A stretch of DNA of 64,000 nucleotides, from NCBI RefSeq assembly GCF_000004195.4, contig NC_030680.2, positions 146,338,545 to 146,402,544 of the forward strand. The letters are read 5' to 3'. The DNA comes from Xenopus tropicalis (Eukaryota; Chordata; Amphibia; Anura; Pipidae). Below, one piece after another: positions 1-9,595 of this stretch; within the stretch, counting starts at the first letter, position 1; every line of letters starts with the position of its first letter. The notes under the pieces were generated by a model. That model had not been told where the DNA came from and did no database searches. It saw only the letters and a list, made by a program, of their open reading frames with translations. A program made the position numbers and the translations under genes.

Positions 1-398
1 AAACGTGAAAAGTTTACACAGTCAACTTGATTTATTGGAATTCCCCGTGATTTTCAATACAGAAATAAGCAATCATGACTGGTGACTGGAAGTTGGTTTA
101 AATTTTATGCATGGGATTATCTATTTTTATCAAATAGATCCCAGAATTCCTTTTGTTTATTTGTATCTGTATGAGGCAGTCTCCTCAACCGTAACAATTT
201 GTTTATCTATTCGAATCACATATTCTGCAGATTTCATTGAGGTTCTATCTCTAGGTCGTGGTCAGTATAACTGCTGGTTGCACAATCTGACTCTCACATT
301 TGGTGCCACACAGGACTCCTATAATTCTTTAGACGTCTTTCTAAAGTCTCCACCTTGTCAGCTGACTTAAGAATGAACATTAGAATGAAGAACCAATG
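1..398. other. Unrecognised AT-rich sequence
   Basis: No gene, RNA or repeat family was recognised here. Short open frames occur but have no start context, repeats or motifs that suggest coding. Confidence 0.5.
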
Positions 399-406
399 GT
401 CTAGAT

Positions 407-661
407 CAGTGATCCCCAATGAGCACTGTTCACCACCCCCTTTGATGTTGCTCCCAGGGGCCTCAAGTAGGTGTCCATTTTTACATTTCTGGTTTGGAGG
501 TAAGGCACAGTTTTACACCTTGCATCCATATAGCCAATCACAGCCCTTACTTAGCACCCAAGGAACTTTTTTCTTTATTTAGCATCCACAAAACATTTTT
601 CATGCTTATGTGGCTCACCAAAACTTTTTATATCACAAGATAAAACGGTTGGGGATCCCTG
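407..661. mobile_element. Non-autonomous hAT element (CAGTGATCCCCA ends)
   Basis: The ends are inverted: CAGTGATCCCCA on the left and TTGGGGATCCCTG on the right. The flanking 8-mers are GTCTAGAT (399-406) and ATCTAGTG (662-669). The left one fits the nTCTAGAn preference of hAT target sites, but the two match only partly. The same family recurs at 6690, 7877 and, inverted, 31671. There is no transposase ORF, so it depended on another element for movement. Confidence 0.7.
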
Positions 662-669
662 ATCTAGTG

Positions 670-1846
670 GACCATCCATGACTCTTCAGCTGGTATGACT
701 TGCAACTTTTTTTTCTAGGTGCAGACAATTTAACATAGTATTAATCAAAACCCCCAACAATTTGTTTCCTTTGATACATTTCAATCTGTCTTTGAAGCCC
801 AATTTAATATTTATATCTAATCACACTGTAAACTGAGGAAAAGCAACCATGACTTGGATCAATTTGTCTGGTCAAGGTCTGCTTTGTTACCTACCCTATT
901 ATGGAGAAATTGATTGACCACTTGTTTTGACCCAAATATTGAGTGTGAAAACCTTTAGCTGTCTACAGAGATGTTGACTAGCTCCATGGCATAAGAGATG
1001 ATGATCCAGTCCAGTCTTTTGCAACAAATGGTAACAGGGTTATTTTACTTTATCTTATTATTATTGGCTCTGTATGCAGTTTTAGCGTGTCATTGGCTGT
1101 CAGGATCCCTTACCATTACCTAGTATTGTTATCAAACCAAAAACAGAAGGGGGCAAGTACTTAAAAACAAGGAGCATTGAATGATACAATTGGGTTAAAA
1201 TCAACCATACAAGCCAGTAGATGTAGGAACAAGTAGATGGAACATTGTTGTTGGTATTTGCTCCAGTTCAGTCTTTAGCGCATTTGTGAAGTTGGGCACT
1301 GTTGTTGGGTGATCAGGGCTAGCATGCACTTGGCATCCAGTTAATCCAACAGGTGTTCATTTATGCTGAGGTCAGGGCTCTGTGCAGTTAGGTTCCTTCA
1401 CTCCTGTCTCAGCAATCAGCATCTCTGTACAGTCATTGCTTTGGGCATCGGGGTAATAGGAAAGGGAATTCCCCAAGTTATTGCCACAGAGTAGAAACAT
1501 GGGATTGCCCAGAATGTAACTGTATGTTGTTTCACTAAGGTTTGCTTTTACCAAAGCCAAGGACCCCAGAGTGAACCATGAAAAGCCTCCATAGACCACT
1601 ATTTATCCTCCATCAATCTTTACAGTCAGACTTATACATTAGGGCAAGTAGAAGTTCTCCTGGCATCTACCAAACCCAGACTTGTCTGTTAGACTGCCAA
1701 ATATAAAGCATGATTCATCCCTTCAAGAAAACCCATTTCTACCTCTTTAGAGTCCAATGCCATATATCTTTATACAACTACCACCAACATATGGTACTGT
1801 ACTGTTGACTTAGAAACTCAGCAGCTAAAGTTAAAACTGAGAAGAA
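670..1846. other. Unrecognised sequence
   Basis: About 1.2 kb without a convincing gene or repeat. The reverse-strand 75-codon frame at 1372-1599 has no recognisable motif. Confidence 0.5.
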
Positions 1847-1854
1847 GTGTTGTC

Positions 1855-2212
1855 TAGTGATGAGCGAATCTGTCCCAAATGTCCAAATTTTACGCCATTT
1901 TGCGAATCTTTTGAAAGATTCGCGAAACGGCGTAAAATTTGCGAAACAGCGAAAATGACGCACGTCAAAAAAATTGTCGCCCGTGACTATTCTGTTGTCG
2001 CCCACAGCTATTCTTTTGTCGCCCGCAGCTATTCTTTTGTCGCCTGCAGCTATTCTTTTGTCACCCGCGAATATTCTTTTGTGGTCCGTGGCTATTCTTT
2101 TGTTGCGCAGCTATTCTTTTTGGACTAGCGGTGAATTTTTTCATCCGTTTTGCGAAACAATCCGCCAATGGTGAAACGCCGAGAATCCATGCCTGGCCTT
2201 CGCCCATCACTA
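1855..2212. mobile_element. Ac-like hAT MITE with internal ~21-bp tandem repeat
   Basis: The termini are TAGTGATGAGCGAAT and its near inverse CGCCCATCACTA. They are flanked by 8-bp duplications GTGTTGTC (1847-1854) and GTGTTCTC (2213-2220), 7 of 8 identical. The 8-bp duplication and TAG-starting ends fit the hAT superfamily. The inner part (about 1975-2120) holds about six copies of a ~21-bp unit containing GTCGCCCGCAGC followed by TATTCTTTT. There is no transposase. Confidence 0.82.
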
Positions 2213-2394
2213 GTGTTCTCCAGTTACTTTTGGTCATATAAAAGGCCTCATTTGTTAAGCCCAACGTAGTATGCAATTGGCCTTTTCTGCACTTTGCATG
2301 CGGTTTTTGGTCTTCTGCAAATGTCCATAGGTTTCTGTGCTCCATTTTAGATCCAGCACCGACTGTGTTAATCCATAAATAGTGAGCATGGGTG

Positions 2395-2445
2395 CATTGG
2401 GGTTTGTTTGGATGGGTTGGTACTTTTTCAACCCTATGTAACTAT
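2395..2445 (+). repeat. LINE 3'-terminus-like fragment
   Basis: TTTTTCAACCCTATGTAAC is a typical frog LINE 3' tail and recurs at 24,530. The foldback element at 2446 is inserted directly behind it. Confidence 0.45.
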
Positions 2446-2904
2446 GGGGCTGATTTACTTACCCACGAACGGGTCGAATGGAGTCCGATTGCGTTTTTTT
2501 CGTAATGATCGGTATTTTGCGATTTTTTCGTATGTTTTGCGATTTTTCCGGATTCTTTACGAATTTTTCGTTACCAATACGATTTTTGCGTAAAAACGCG
2601 AGTTTTCCTATCCATTACGAAAGTTGCGTAAAAAGTTGCGCATTTTTCGTAGCGTTAAAACTTACGCGAAAAGTTGCGCATTTTTCGCGTAAGTTTTAAC
2701 GCTACGAAAAATGCGCAACTTTTTACGCAACTTTCGTAATGGATACGAAAAACTCGCGTTTTTACGCAAAAATCGTATTGGTAACGAAAAATTCGTACAG
2801 AATCCGAAAAAATCGCAAAACATACGAAAAAGTCGCAAAATGTTCGTTTTCAAGTCGGAACTTTTCCAATTCGGGTCGGATTCGTGGGTTAGTAAATCAG
2901 CCCC
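2446..2904. mobile_element. Foldback MITE, 459-bp palindrome
   Basis: Starts GGGGCTGATTTAC and ends GTAAATCAGCCCC, so the two halves are inverted copies over nearly the whole length. The symmetry centre is near 2675, at AAAACTTACGCGAAAAG and its inverse. TAT flanks both sides (2443-2445 and 2905-2907), a possible 3-bp duplication. This resembles PIF/Harbinger-type MITEs, whose duplication is usually TWA, so the class assignment is tentative. Confidence 0.7.
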
Positions 2905-2907
2905 TAT

Positions 2908-4036
2908 GTGTCAAGGGCTTAGCTGTATGTCCAAATTTTTTAATGCTCTTGCAGCCCTTGGGGTCAGGAATCACCCCTCCAGTCTCCCAGTCCTTTTGTC
3001 CCTATAGTACAGCTGCTCACCTTTCAGTGTCGCCAATAGGTTAGAATTTCCTTTTGCAAACCGTGCCATCCCACGAGCTGTTATTTTGTATTTGTTTGAG
3101 CTTCCATTTCATTATTATCATTATTTAGTCTTTATCTTTCCACTATATTTATTACAGAGCTGCCACAAATGCTTTCCATTCAACTACAAAATATGGCAAT
3201 AATGGCACTCCACAAACACAGACTAATAAAAATAATAACGCGGCGATACCGCGCCGACTCGGCAGCAGAACGTTTTTATTTTTAATCTTCCTTTGTGCCG
3301 GGCGTTTGTGTTCGCAGCCCACTTATGACAAAAGGGTTTTCTTTTTAAAAACGTAAACCTCTTTTGTGAAAATCTCTTTTGTAAATCAACAAAAATCCAG
3401 CAGTAAGTGGCGACTTGTCGGCAGCTGCGTTAACCGCTAATATCGCTTTATTGTTCGTCCCATGGTAAAATATTTCGAAATCTTGTCAAATAATTCAGCG
3501 GCTGAAACCGACGATATCTATTAAATCTGCCGTTGGGTTCCATTGAGATGTACATATAACCCCCCCTTCCTATAAAATATACCTGTGGCTTGTAGATTAC
3601 CGAAGGACAATGCCTGTGGAATCCGTGCCAAGGAATTTATTATACAAACAGATGCACCGTGGGAAGGGAATGGGAATTGAGACGGAGAGATTACTTCCCC
3701 TTCATGCTGATAATTTTAAATAAGTTAACGGAGTAAAATAATTGGAAATTGTAATTTAATTACGGGGAGGCCTGGAAAGGTCTCTTTAAACCGCAGAAAT
3801 AACGATGGGAACTCGATTCCTATTGCTATTTTAACGCTACCATAATTTAAGATAAGTGCCAAAAAGGATGTGTCTGTGTGTGTAAACAGTCTCATTTGGA
3901 GAAATATTTCCAGTCGTTCCAGCAGGCTCTGTGGATATTCCGGATAATTTGTGTGGTTTATGGAAACAAAAAGCAGATAATAAAAAGACATTAGCACTTA
4001 AATGTGTGGTCAGGGGTGATAGGGATTGATAAGCAA
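2908..4036. other. Unrecognised, apparently single-copy sequence
   Basis: No repeat family or plausible ORF was seen. The part around 3230-3560 is locally GC-richer and lacks obvious transposon ends, so it is one of the few stretches that could be ancestral unique sequence. Confidence 0.45.
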
Positions 4037-4044
4037 CTCAGGGC

Positions 4045-4427
4045 TAGGGATGTAGCGAACCTCAAAAAAAAAGTTTGCGAAAAGGGCAAAAATTTCTCTA
4101 AAAAATACTTTGTTGACACAGCGTTGCGTAAAACCGCAAAGGCAGCTGGCAGACCTAGCGGAAATACACAGCGTTTTTTGCTATTTCGCACTATCAGCAC
4201 CATGGAAACGGGATTTGCTTACACCAGTACTAGGCTGAAAAACGCCATGTGTGGCTTGTGCGGCGTTTTTAGGGCGAGAAAAAATGCAGAGAAAAAAACG
4301 CAGCGGAAAAAAAACCGCGCCGAACCCAAATTGCGAACATACGCAAAAAGTTTGCGAACTTCTGAACTTGCAAACACCCGATGTTCGCGCGAATTAGTTC
4401 GCCGGCGAACAGTTCGCTACATCTCTA
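4045..4427. mobile_element. hAT MITE, TAGGGATGTAGCGAAC ends
   Basis: Inverted ends TAGGGATGTAGCGAAC and GTTCGCTACATCTCTA are flanked by exact 8-bp duplications CTCAGGGC at 4037-4044 and 4428-4435. Its interior matches, inverted, the right part of the 1.25-kb element at 38682 (for example GACACAGCGTTGCG against CGCAACGCTGTGTC). It is therefore a deletion derivative of that family. Confidence 0.88.
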
Positions 4428-4457
4428 CTCAGGGCATAGGAGCAGTGTCGCAGTGTT

Positions 4458-4792
4458 GGACTGGCCAATCAGGATACCAGGAAAACTCCCGCTGGGCCCA
4501 GGTGTCAGTGGGCGCTCCTGCTCACCCAACCATTTGCCTTGTATGCCTATACCATGGCCATTACTCAAGTCTATATGAGAAGAAACAAAAGAAATAGAGG
4601 AAAGGATAGATAATAGTTAGTGATGAGCGAATCTGCCCCGTTTAGCTTTGCCATAAAATTTGCGAAACGCGTTTTTTTGTTTTGTTGCTCGCGTCTTTCT
4701 TTTTTTGACGCCGTGCTTTTTTGATGTGACAGCACCTAATTTTGATGCAACCACGGCTTTTTTAGATGCAATCGCACCCAATTTGACGTGTC
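4458..4792. repeat. First copy of a 335-bp tandem duplication
   Basis: The segment from GGACTGGCCAATCAGG through the hAT target site and the left part of an Ac-like hAT MITE is repeated from 4793 onward, offset exactly 335 bp. The copy includes the duplicated target site ATAATAGT (4610-4617) and a truncated hAT beginning at 4618. The GGACTGGCC part itself resembles sequences near 24,228 and 62,462. Confidence 0.85.
4618..4790. mobile_element. Truncated Ac-like hAT MITE (left part only)
   Basis: Starts TAGTGATGAGCGAATCTG and stops at TTTGACGTG, where the second copy of the 335-bp duplication begins. It is a by-product of that duplication and not an independent insertion. Confidence 0.8.
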
Positions 4793-4952
4793 GGACTGGC
4801 CAATCAGGGTACCAGGAAAACTCCTGGGGGGCCCAGGTGTCAGTGGCCCCTCCTGCTCACCCAACCATTTGCCTTGTATGCCTATACCATGGCCATTACT
4901 CAATTCTATATAAGAAGAAACAAAAGAAATAGAGGAAAGGATCGATAATAGT

Positions 4953-5212
4953 TAGTGATGAGCGAATCTGTCTCGTTTCGCTTTTGCGAAACGCGTTTTT
5001 TTGTTTTGTCGCCGTGCTTTTTTGTCGCAACAGCGCCCAATTTTGATGCAACCACGGCTTTTTTAGATGCGACCGCACCCAATTTGACGTGGGACAGAAA
5101 AAAAATTCAGCGCGACAAATTTTCACTGAAGTTTCACAAAACAATTAGCCAATGGCGAAATGCGTAAATGCACTGCGAATCCATGCCTGGCAAAAAAATT
5201 AGCTCATCACTA
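4953..5212. mobile_element. Complete Ac-like hAT MITE with exact 8-bp TSD
   Basis: Ends TAGTGATGAGCG and GCTCATCACTA are flanked by exact ATAATAGT duplications at 4945-4952 and 5213-5220. It is 260 bp with no transposase. Its right flank runs straight into the left end of a TA-flanked MITE at 5222. Confidence 0.9.
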
Positions 5213-5221
5213 ATAATAGTA

Positions 5222-5315
5222 CAGGTATCGGACCCCTAATCCGGAAACCCATTATCCAGAAAGTTCATCTCCAAAGACTCCATTTTAATCATATAATCCA
5301 AATAACTCAAATCTG
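5222..5315 (+). mobile_element. Left-end fragment of the TA-flanked MITE
   Basis: CAGGTATCGGACCCCTAATC followed by CAGAAAGTTC and ACTCCATTTTAATCA matches the left arm of the MITE found in full at 22067 and 55009. The 113-bp repeat region and right arm are missing. Confidence 0.75.
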
Positions 5316-6584
5316 AGTGACAACTCCTTGCGACCCTGGACAAGTCACTTGATCTCCTGGGGTCCCAACATATTAGTGTGCCTATTGAGGCTGCCTTGAT
5401 TGCTGTAAAGTCCCATGGGAGAAAAGCAATAACTCTCCTTTAAAACTTGTAGACACAGAAGACACTGGAGCTCATTTATAAACACTGAGAAAAGTTGCCC
5501 TGGGGCAGTAACCCATAGCAACCAATAAATGACTGCCTTTTTCTTTTTAGCCAGCTGCTGGTTGAACAATGAAAGCAAAGATTTGATTAATTCCCATGAG
5601 TTACTGCCCAAGTGCCAATTTGCCCAATGTCTATAAATGAGCCCCACTGAGTATGACTTACATAGGACTCTCTCATTCTCTCTCTCTTTCTCTTTCTCTC
5701 TCTCTCAGGTAAGCCCACGGTTTAGATATAGGGGAAAAATTTCCGCCCTGACCTCACACACTCTGAATCTTTGAAAAACCTGGCCACCGGTGGTTCTTTG
5801 AAACACAGTTAGGTGTTTATTTGCTGAAGCTCACAACAGTCTTCAAGATGCTACTTTAGTTGCCTACAGGAGAATGTGAAGTGATGTGAAGGGCTTTCTA
5901 CTGGATACTTCTATTGTTGTCGGTGGAAAGCCTTTTCGGAGTGGTTATTCGCCTGCGTTAGCAGAGATATATCGTGGGAGAGTAACTCGCTCTGTGGGTT
6001 CTAACCCAGTATACCCTCACAGTGGGGCTCCTCTTGGGACCTTTCTGTACATGACCCTATCAGCTTGAATCCCTACGTTGACAGGTGAGACCCAGGATAC
6101 CAATGGTGCCTTTGGCTAACTTTAGCTTGACTCTTACTCCTAAAGTGATCAATAACAGCATCTAACCTTACACTCTCTGGTTCTACCTTCTTCAGCCTCC
6201 AGCTGAGGCCTTCTACCTCACTCTTTAGCACCATCCATTTCCTCCAGAAAATAGGGTCCAAAGAGACAGAACGTTATGGTGCATTCCTATGGATACCTAA
6301 CAACCCTGGCCAATAAGGACCTCCTAGGACATGCCTTAAGGGTAATTAAGCATAGGCCACTGTGATTAGCTGGTGGTAGAATTATTGCAATGTGAGTTCC
6401 AGGGCAACCAATGCTACATATAATAATCAAGGTTTAAATTCCAAGCGTGTTCTAAAGAATATGGTTGATATTAACTAAAATATAAATGGGCCCAGTTATC
6501 AACAACACAACTCAACACAACACAATTGTTCCTTCCAAGCATCCATGGACACCTTCAGGACACTGCAAAGAGCTTTACAGCTAT
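5316..6584. other. Unrecognised sequence with a CT microsatellite
   Basis: A (CT)n/TTTCTCT tract lies at about 5672-5708. The remainder shows no gene or repeat that I recognise. The 60-codon frame at 5886 has no motif. Confidence 0.45.
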
Positions 6585-6640
6585 GTATGTATGTATATCT
6601 TTATTTATAAAGTGCTACTTATGTCAAAACTATTGACCCT
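6585..6640 (-). repeat. LINE/SINE 3'-tail fragment with (TATG)n
   Basis: TATGTATGTATATCTTTATT, then TATAAAGTGCTACTTATG, is the inverse of the tail at 28,716-28,775, which reads AAGTAGCACTTTATAAATAA. This is an L2-like retroelement tail with a tetranucleotide terminus. Confidence 0.5.
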
Positions 6641-6689
6641 GCCCGTAGCTATTATGATTTAACATAGAAAGAATCATGAGCACCTAGAG

Positions 6690-6996
6690 CAGTAATCCCC
6701 AACCAGTGGCTCAGGGGCAACAAGTTGCTCCCCAACCCCTTGGATGTTGCTCTCAGTGCCCCCAAACCAGGGAGTTATTTTCGAATTCCTGACTTGGTGG
6801 CAAGTTTTGGTTGAATAAAAACCAAAAATAATGCCAAACAGAGCCTTCTGTAGGCTGCCAGTCCACATAGGGGCAATTAAATAGCCAATTATTGCTCTTA
6901 TTGGCACCATCAGGAACCATTTTTATGCTTGTGTTGTTCCCCAACACTTTTTCCATTTGAATGTGGCTCACAGGTATTAAAGGTTGGGGATCCCTG
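6690..6996. mobile_element. Non-autonomous hAT element with exact TSD
   Basis: Ends CAGTAATCCCCAACC and GGTTGGGGATCCCTG are inverted repeats flanked by exact ACCTAGAG duplications at 6682-6689 and 6997-7004. It belongs to the same 300-bp family as 7877-8183. Confidence 0.9.
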
Positions 6997-7004
6997 ACCT
7001 AGAG

Positions 7005-7868
7005 TAACCCAACGATGCCTCTATGGTGCTTTAAGCCGTCTATTAGATTGCCAGACTGCAGGGGAGACTGCTGGGGATGTTCTAATGCAGATTTCAGTGC
7101 CGCGACTCCTTCATAAATAACCAAGGACTGCGTTTGATGAAGACTCATCCTGCAGAGGAAGGTGCAAACTCACAATCTTTTTTTTTTTCCCCCCTTTTTT
7201 TCTTTTTTCAAATTTCTCTTTTCTTGCAGGAGAAAGCACAGCGGCAATTCCAACAAGACGGATGAAAATGAGAAGCACAATAGTGGCTGAGTTATGTGGT
7301 ACTGGAACCGGCGCGTAATGCATTTTAAAGTGAGCCGGCCGTGTAGGCAGAATAGGCAGAGAACAGCATGTATTGCTTCTGCTCATAAATGCAATTTTCT
7401 ATAATGTACTGGAAATACATTTGTGTTTGAAAAGCATTTCATCATGTAAATGAAGATGGCGGGCGGCGGAAGCGCCGTTCCCTGGACAAAAGTTTACATG
7501 TGTCTTGATTGAATCTCCATTTGGTTTTATCTAACGGTGTTTATTCGTTACAGACTAACTCCGAAATGCCTTCTCGGGGAAACCTTACAGCAAATTGAAT
7601 AACCTTTGGTGTCACGCCATCAATGGGAATGGTGGGAATAGGAATTGGAGATGATTCTCCTACGGAGAGGGTTGCCGCACTATTTCAGAGGCGACGTTGA
7701 CGCCTGTAAGGGCTCATTTATGCAGTGTGCAAAGTCAATGTAGCCATGTTTTAGTACCCACAATTCAGCGTTTGTTCCTAGTATTCCAGAGGACTTACAG
7801 ACACAAGGGGGGTTTGATGCTGTATGTAATAACACAGCTGGCAGTGGGAACCTGTAGCTCCATGGTTC
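7005..7868. other. Unrecognised sequence with a polypyrimidine tract
   Basis: A T/C-only tract lies at about 7173-7220. The region 7430-7690 shows no repeat ends and could be unique sequence. No gene is supported. Confidence 0.45.
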
Positions 7869-7876
7869 CCCTACAC

Positions 7877-8183
7877 CAGTGATCCCCAACCAGTGGTTCA
7901 GGGGCAACATGTTGCTCCCCAACCCCTTGGGTGTTGCTCTCAGTGCCCCCAAACCAGGGAGTTATTTTTGAATTCCTGACTTGGGGGCAAGTTTTGGTTG
8001 AATAAAAACAAGATTTCCTACCAAATAAAGCCCCCTGTAAACTGATAGGGTGCATAGAGGCACCTAATAGCCAATCACAGCCCTTATTTGGCTCCTCCAT
8101 GAACTGTTATGGTGCTTGTGTTGCTCCCCAAGTCTTTTTACATTTGACTGTGGCTCATGAGTAAGAAAGGTTGGGGACCCCTG
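7877..8183. mobile_element. Non-autonomous hAT element
   Basis: CAGTGATCCCCAACC and GGTTGGGGACCCCTG ends, 307 bp, same family as 6690-6996. The flanking 8-mers CCCTACAC (7869-7876) and CCCTATAG (8184-8191) agree at six positions. Confidence 0.85.
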
Positions 8184-8191
8184 CCCTATAG

Positions 8192-9409
8192 GAACAATTC
8201 AGAACCTAGAACCTAGGAACCTTGGGATTAATGCAGGAGTGCAAAGAGCATGTTTGGACACAAGTACTGGCCCTACTCAGATTATTCTTGCAGCTGGCCT
8301 AGTGGAAGACATTCTATGGTCCCTCTTAAAAGCCTTAGGGGCAGATGTATCCGAATGAGATTGATGAGATGAGAGTATCTGCCTTCATTTCTTTTTTAGT
8401 CTTTCACTGGGTGGTATGTATTGACTTGTTCACTGATGGATATTGTGACCCTGGTATATCTTTTTCTAGTATGCAGGGTTTGTATGAGGGTTTCTATGGT
8501 ATATATAATCCTCTGTTGGATTTTGGAAACCTTAGCACCTAAATTTATGGGGTTTTTTTTTTTGTTTCTTTAAAGGGCAAGTATATCTATTCTGCAGCCT
8601 TACCCTTATAGCTACAAGTTCTCAGATCCGAGGCTCTACTATTATTTGCTACCTTATTTGCCCCATTACTTAGTTACTTATAGGGGAACCTCACAGTATA
8701 CAGAAGCTGGAGCACAAAAAAAGTCACTTTATAAGATGGCGCCTGTGTGATCCGCCAGGGAAATAATATTTAAATGCAATTATCTAAGATGGATGCTTCA
8801 GAATGGGTTTCATTCCAACACAATCTCCTGAATCTGAGCTCCCGGTGACATGCAAACAATTTAACTGTCAGATTCCATCGCCGACTATTTCACTCTTATG
8901 ACAAATGGAATGTTTTCCTGTAAGAATAAAATGATACGTATCCTCTCCTGTATCAAACATAACTAATCACATGTTAATATACACAGCATTATACATGTGG
9001 TTGGCAGGGGCTCTTGATGGATGGACAAAGTGAATCTGATCTGTTTGTTAGTCTATAGCAGAGCTCACATGGGAATCTATCTATAAAGGATGAAAGTGAA
9101 GGGCAGAACTAGAAGTAGGCAGTAGTGCTAAGGTCACAAGAGTGGGGGCCCCAGGTAGCACCTCCTCTGCCTGCCCACACCTAGGATGAGTTTGGTTCTT
9201 TCCAGCAGCCGGATAAAAGAGAACGAGGGTAACGGACAGGGAAAGTGAGGGGGTATTTGGGGAGGTCCAGAGAGGTAATGAGATGGTCAGCAATTGGGGA
9301 CAGTGGTTGGCACTGGGCAAAGTTGCTACTTGGCCCTACAGAAGGTTGAACAATGAACGATAGAGAAAAGAGCCATCTAATGTCTGTACTTCGTCGCTTA
9401 GGTCCTGAA
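8192..9409. other. Unrecognised sequence
   Basis: No gene, RNA or repeat recognised in this 1.2-kb stretch. Confidence 0.45.
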
Positions 9410-9595
9410 TAGTGATGAGAGAATCTGTCTAAAATTTGCGAAACGGCAAGAAAATTCGCAAAGCACATTTGTCTCGCCATTTTTTTGTTGTCTGCGTCTT
9501 TTTTGGTCGCCCAAGTGTTTTTTTGTCGCCCACGCCCTTATTTGATGCGACCGCGCCCGATTTTACATGACCACATCCTTTTTTGACACAACCGC
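9410..9595. mobile_element. Left half of an Ac-like hAT MITE, cut by the 64-bp array
   Basis: Begins TAGTGATGAGAGAATCTGTC and continues with the GTCGCCC and ACCGCGCCC motifs of the family. It stops at AACCGCAC where the minisatellite begins. No right end (CATCACTA) is found on the other side of the array. Confidence 0.75.

Noticed and set aside
4004..4597. 197-codon plus-strand ORF
   Set aside because: Runs through a complete hAT MITE and its target duplications; composition follows the repeat.
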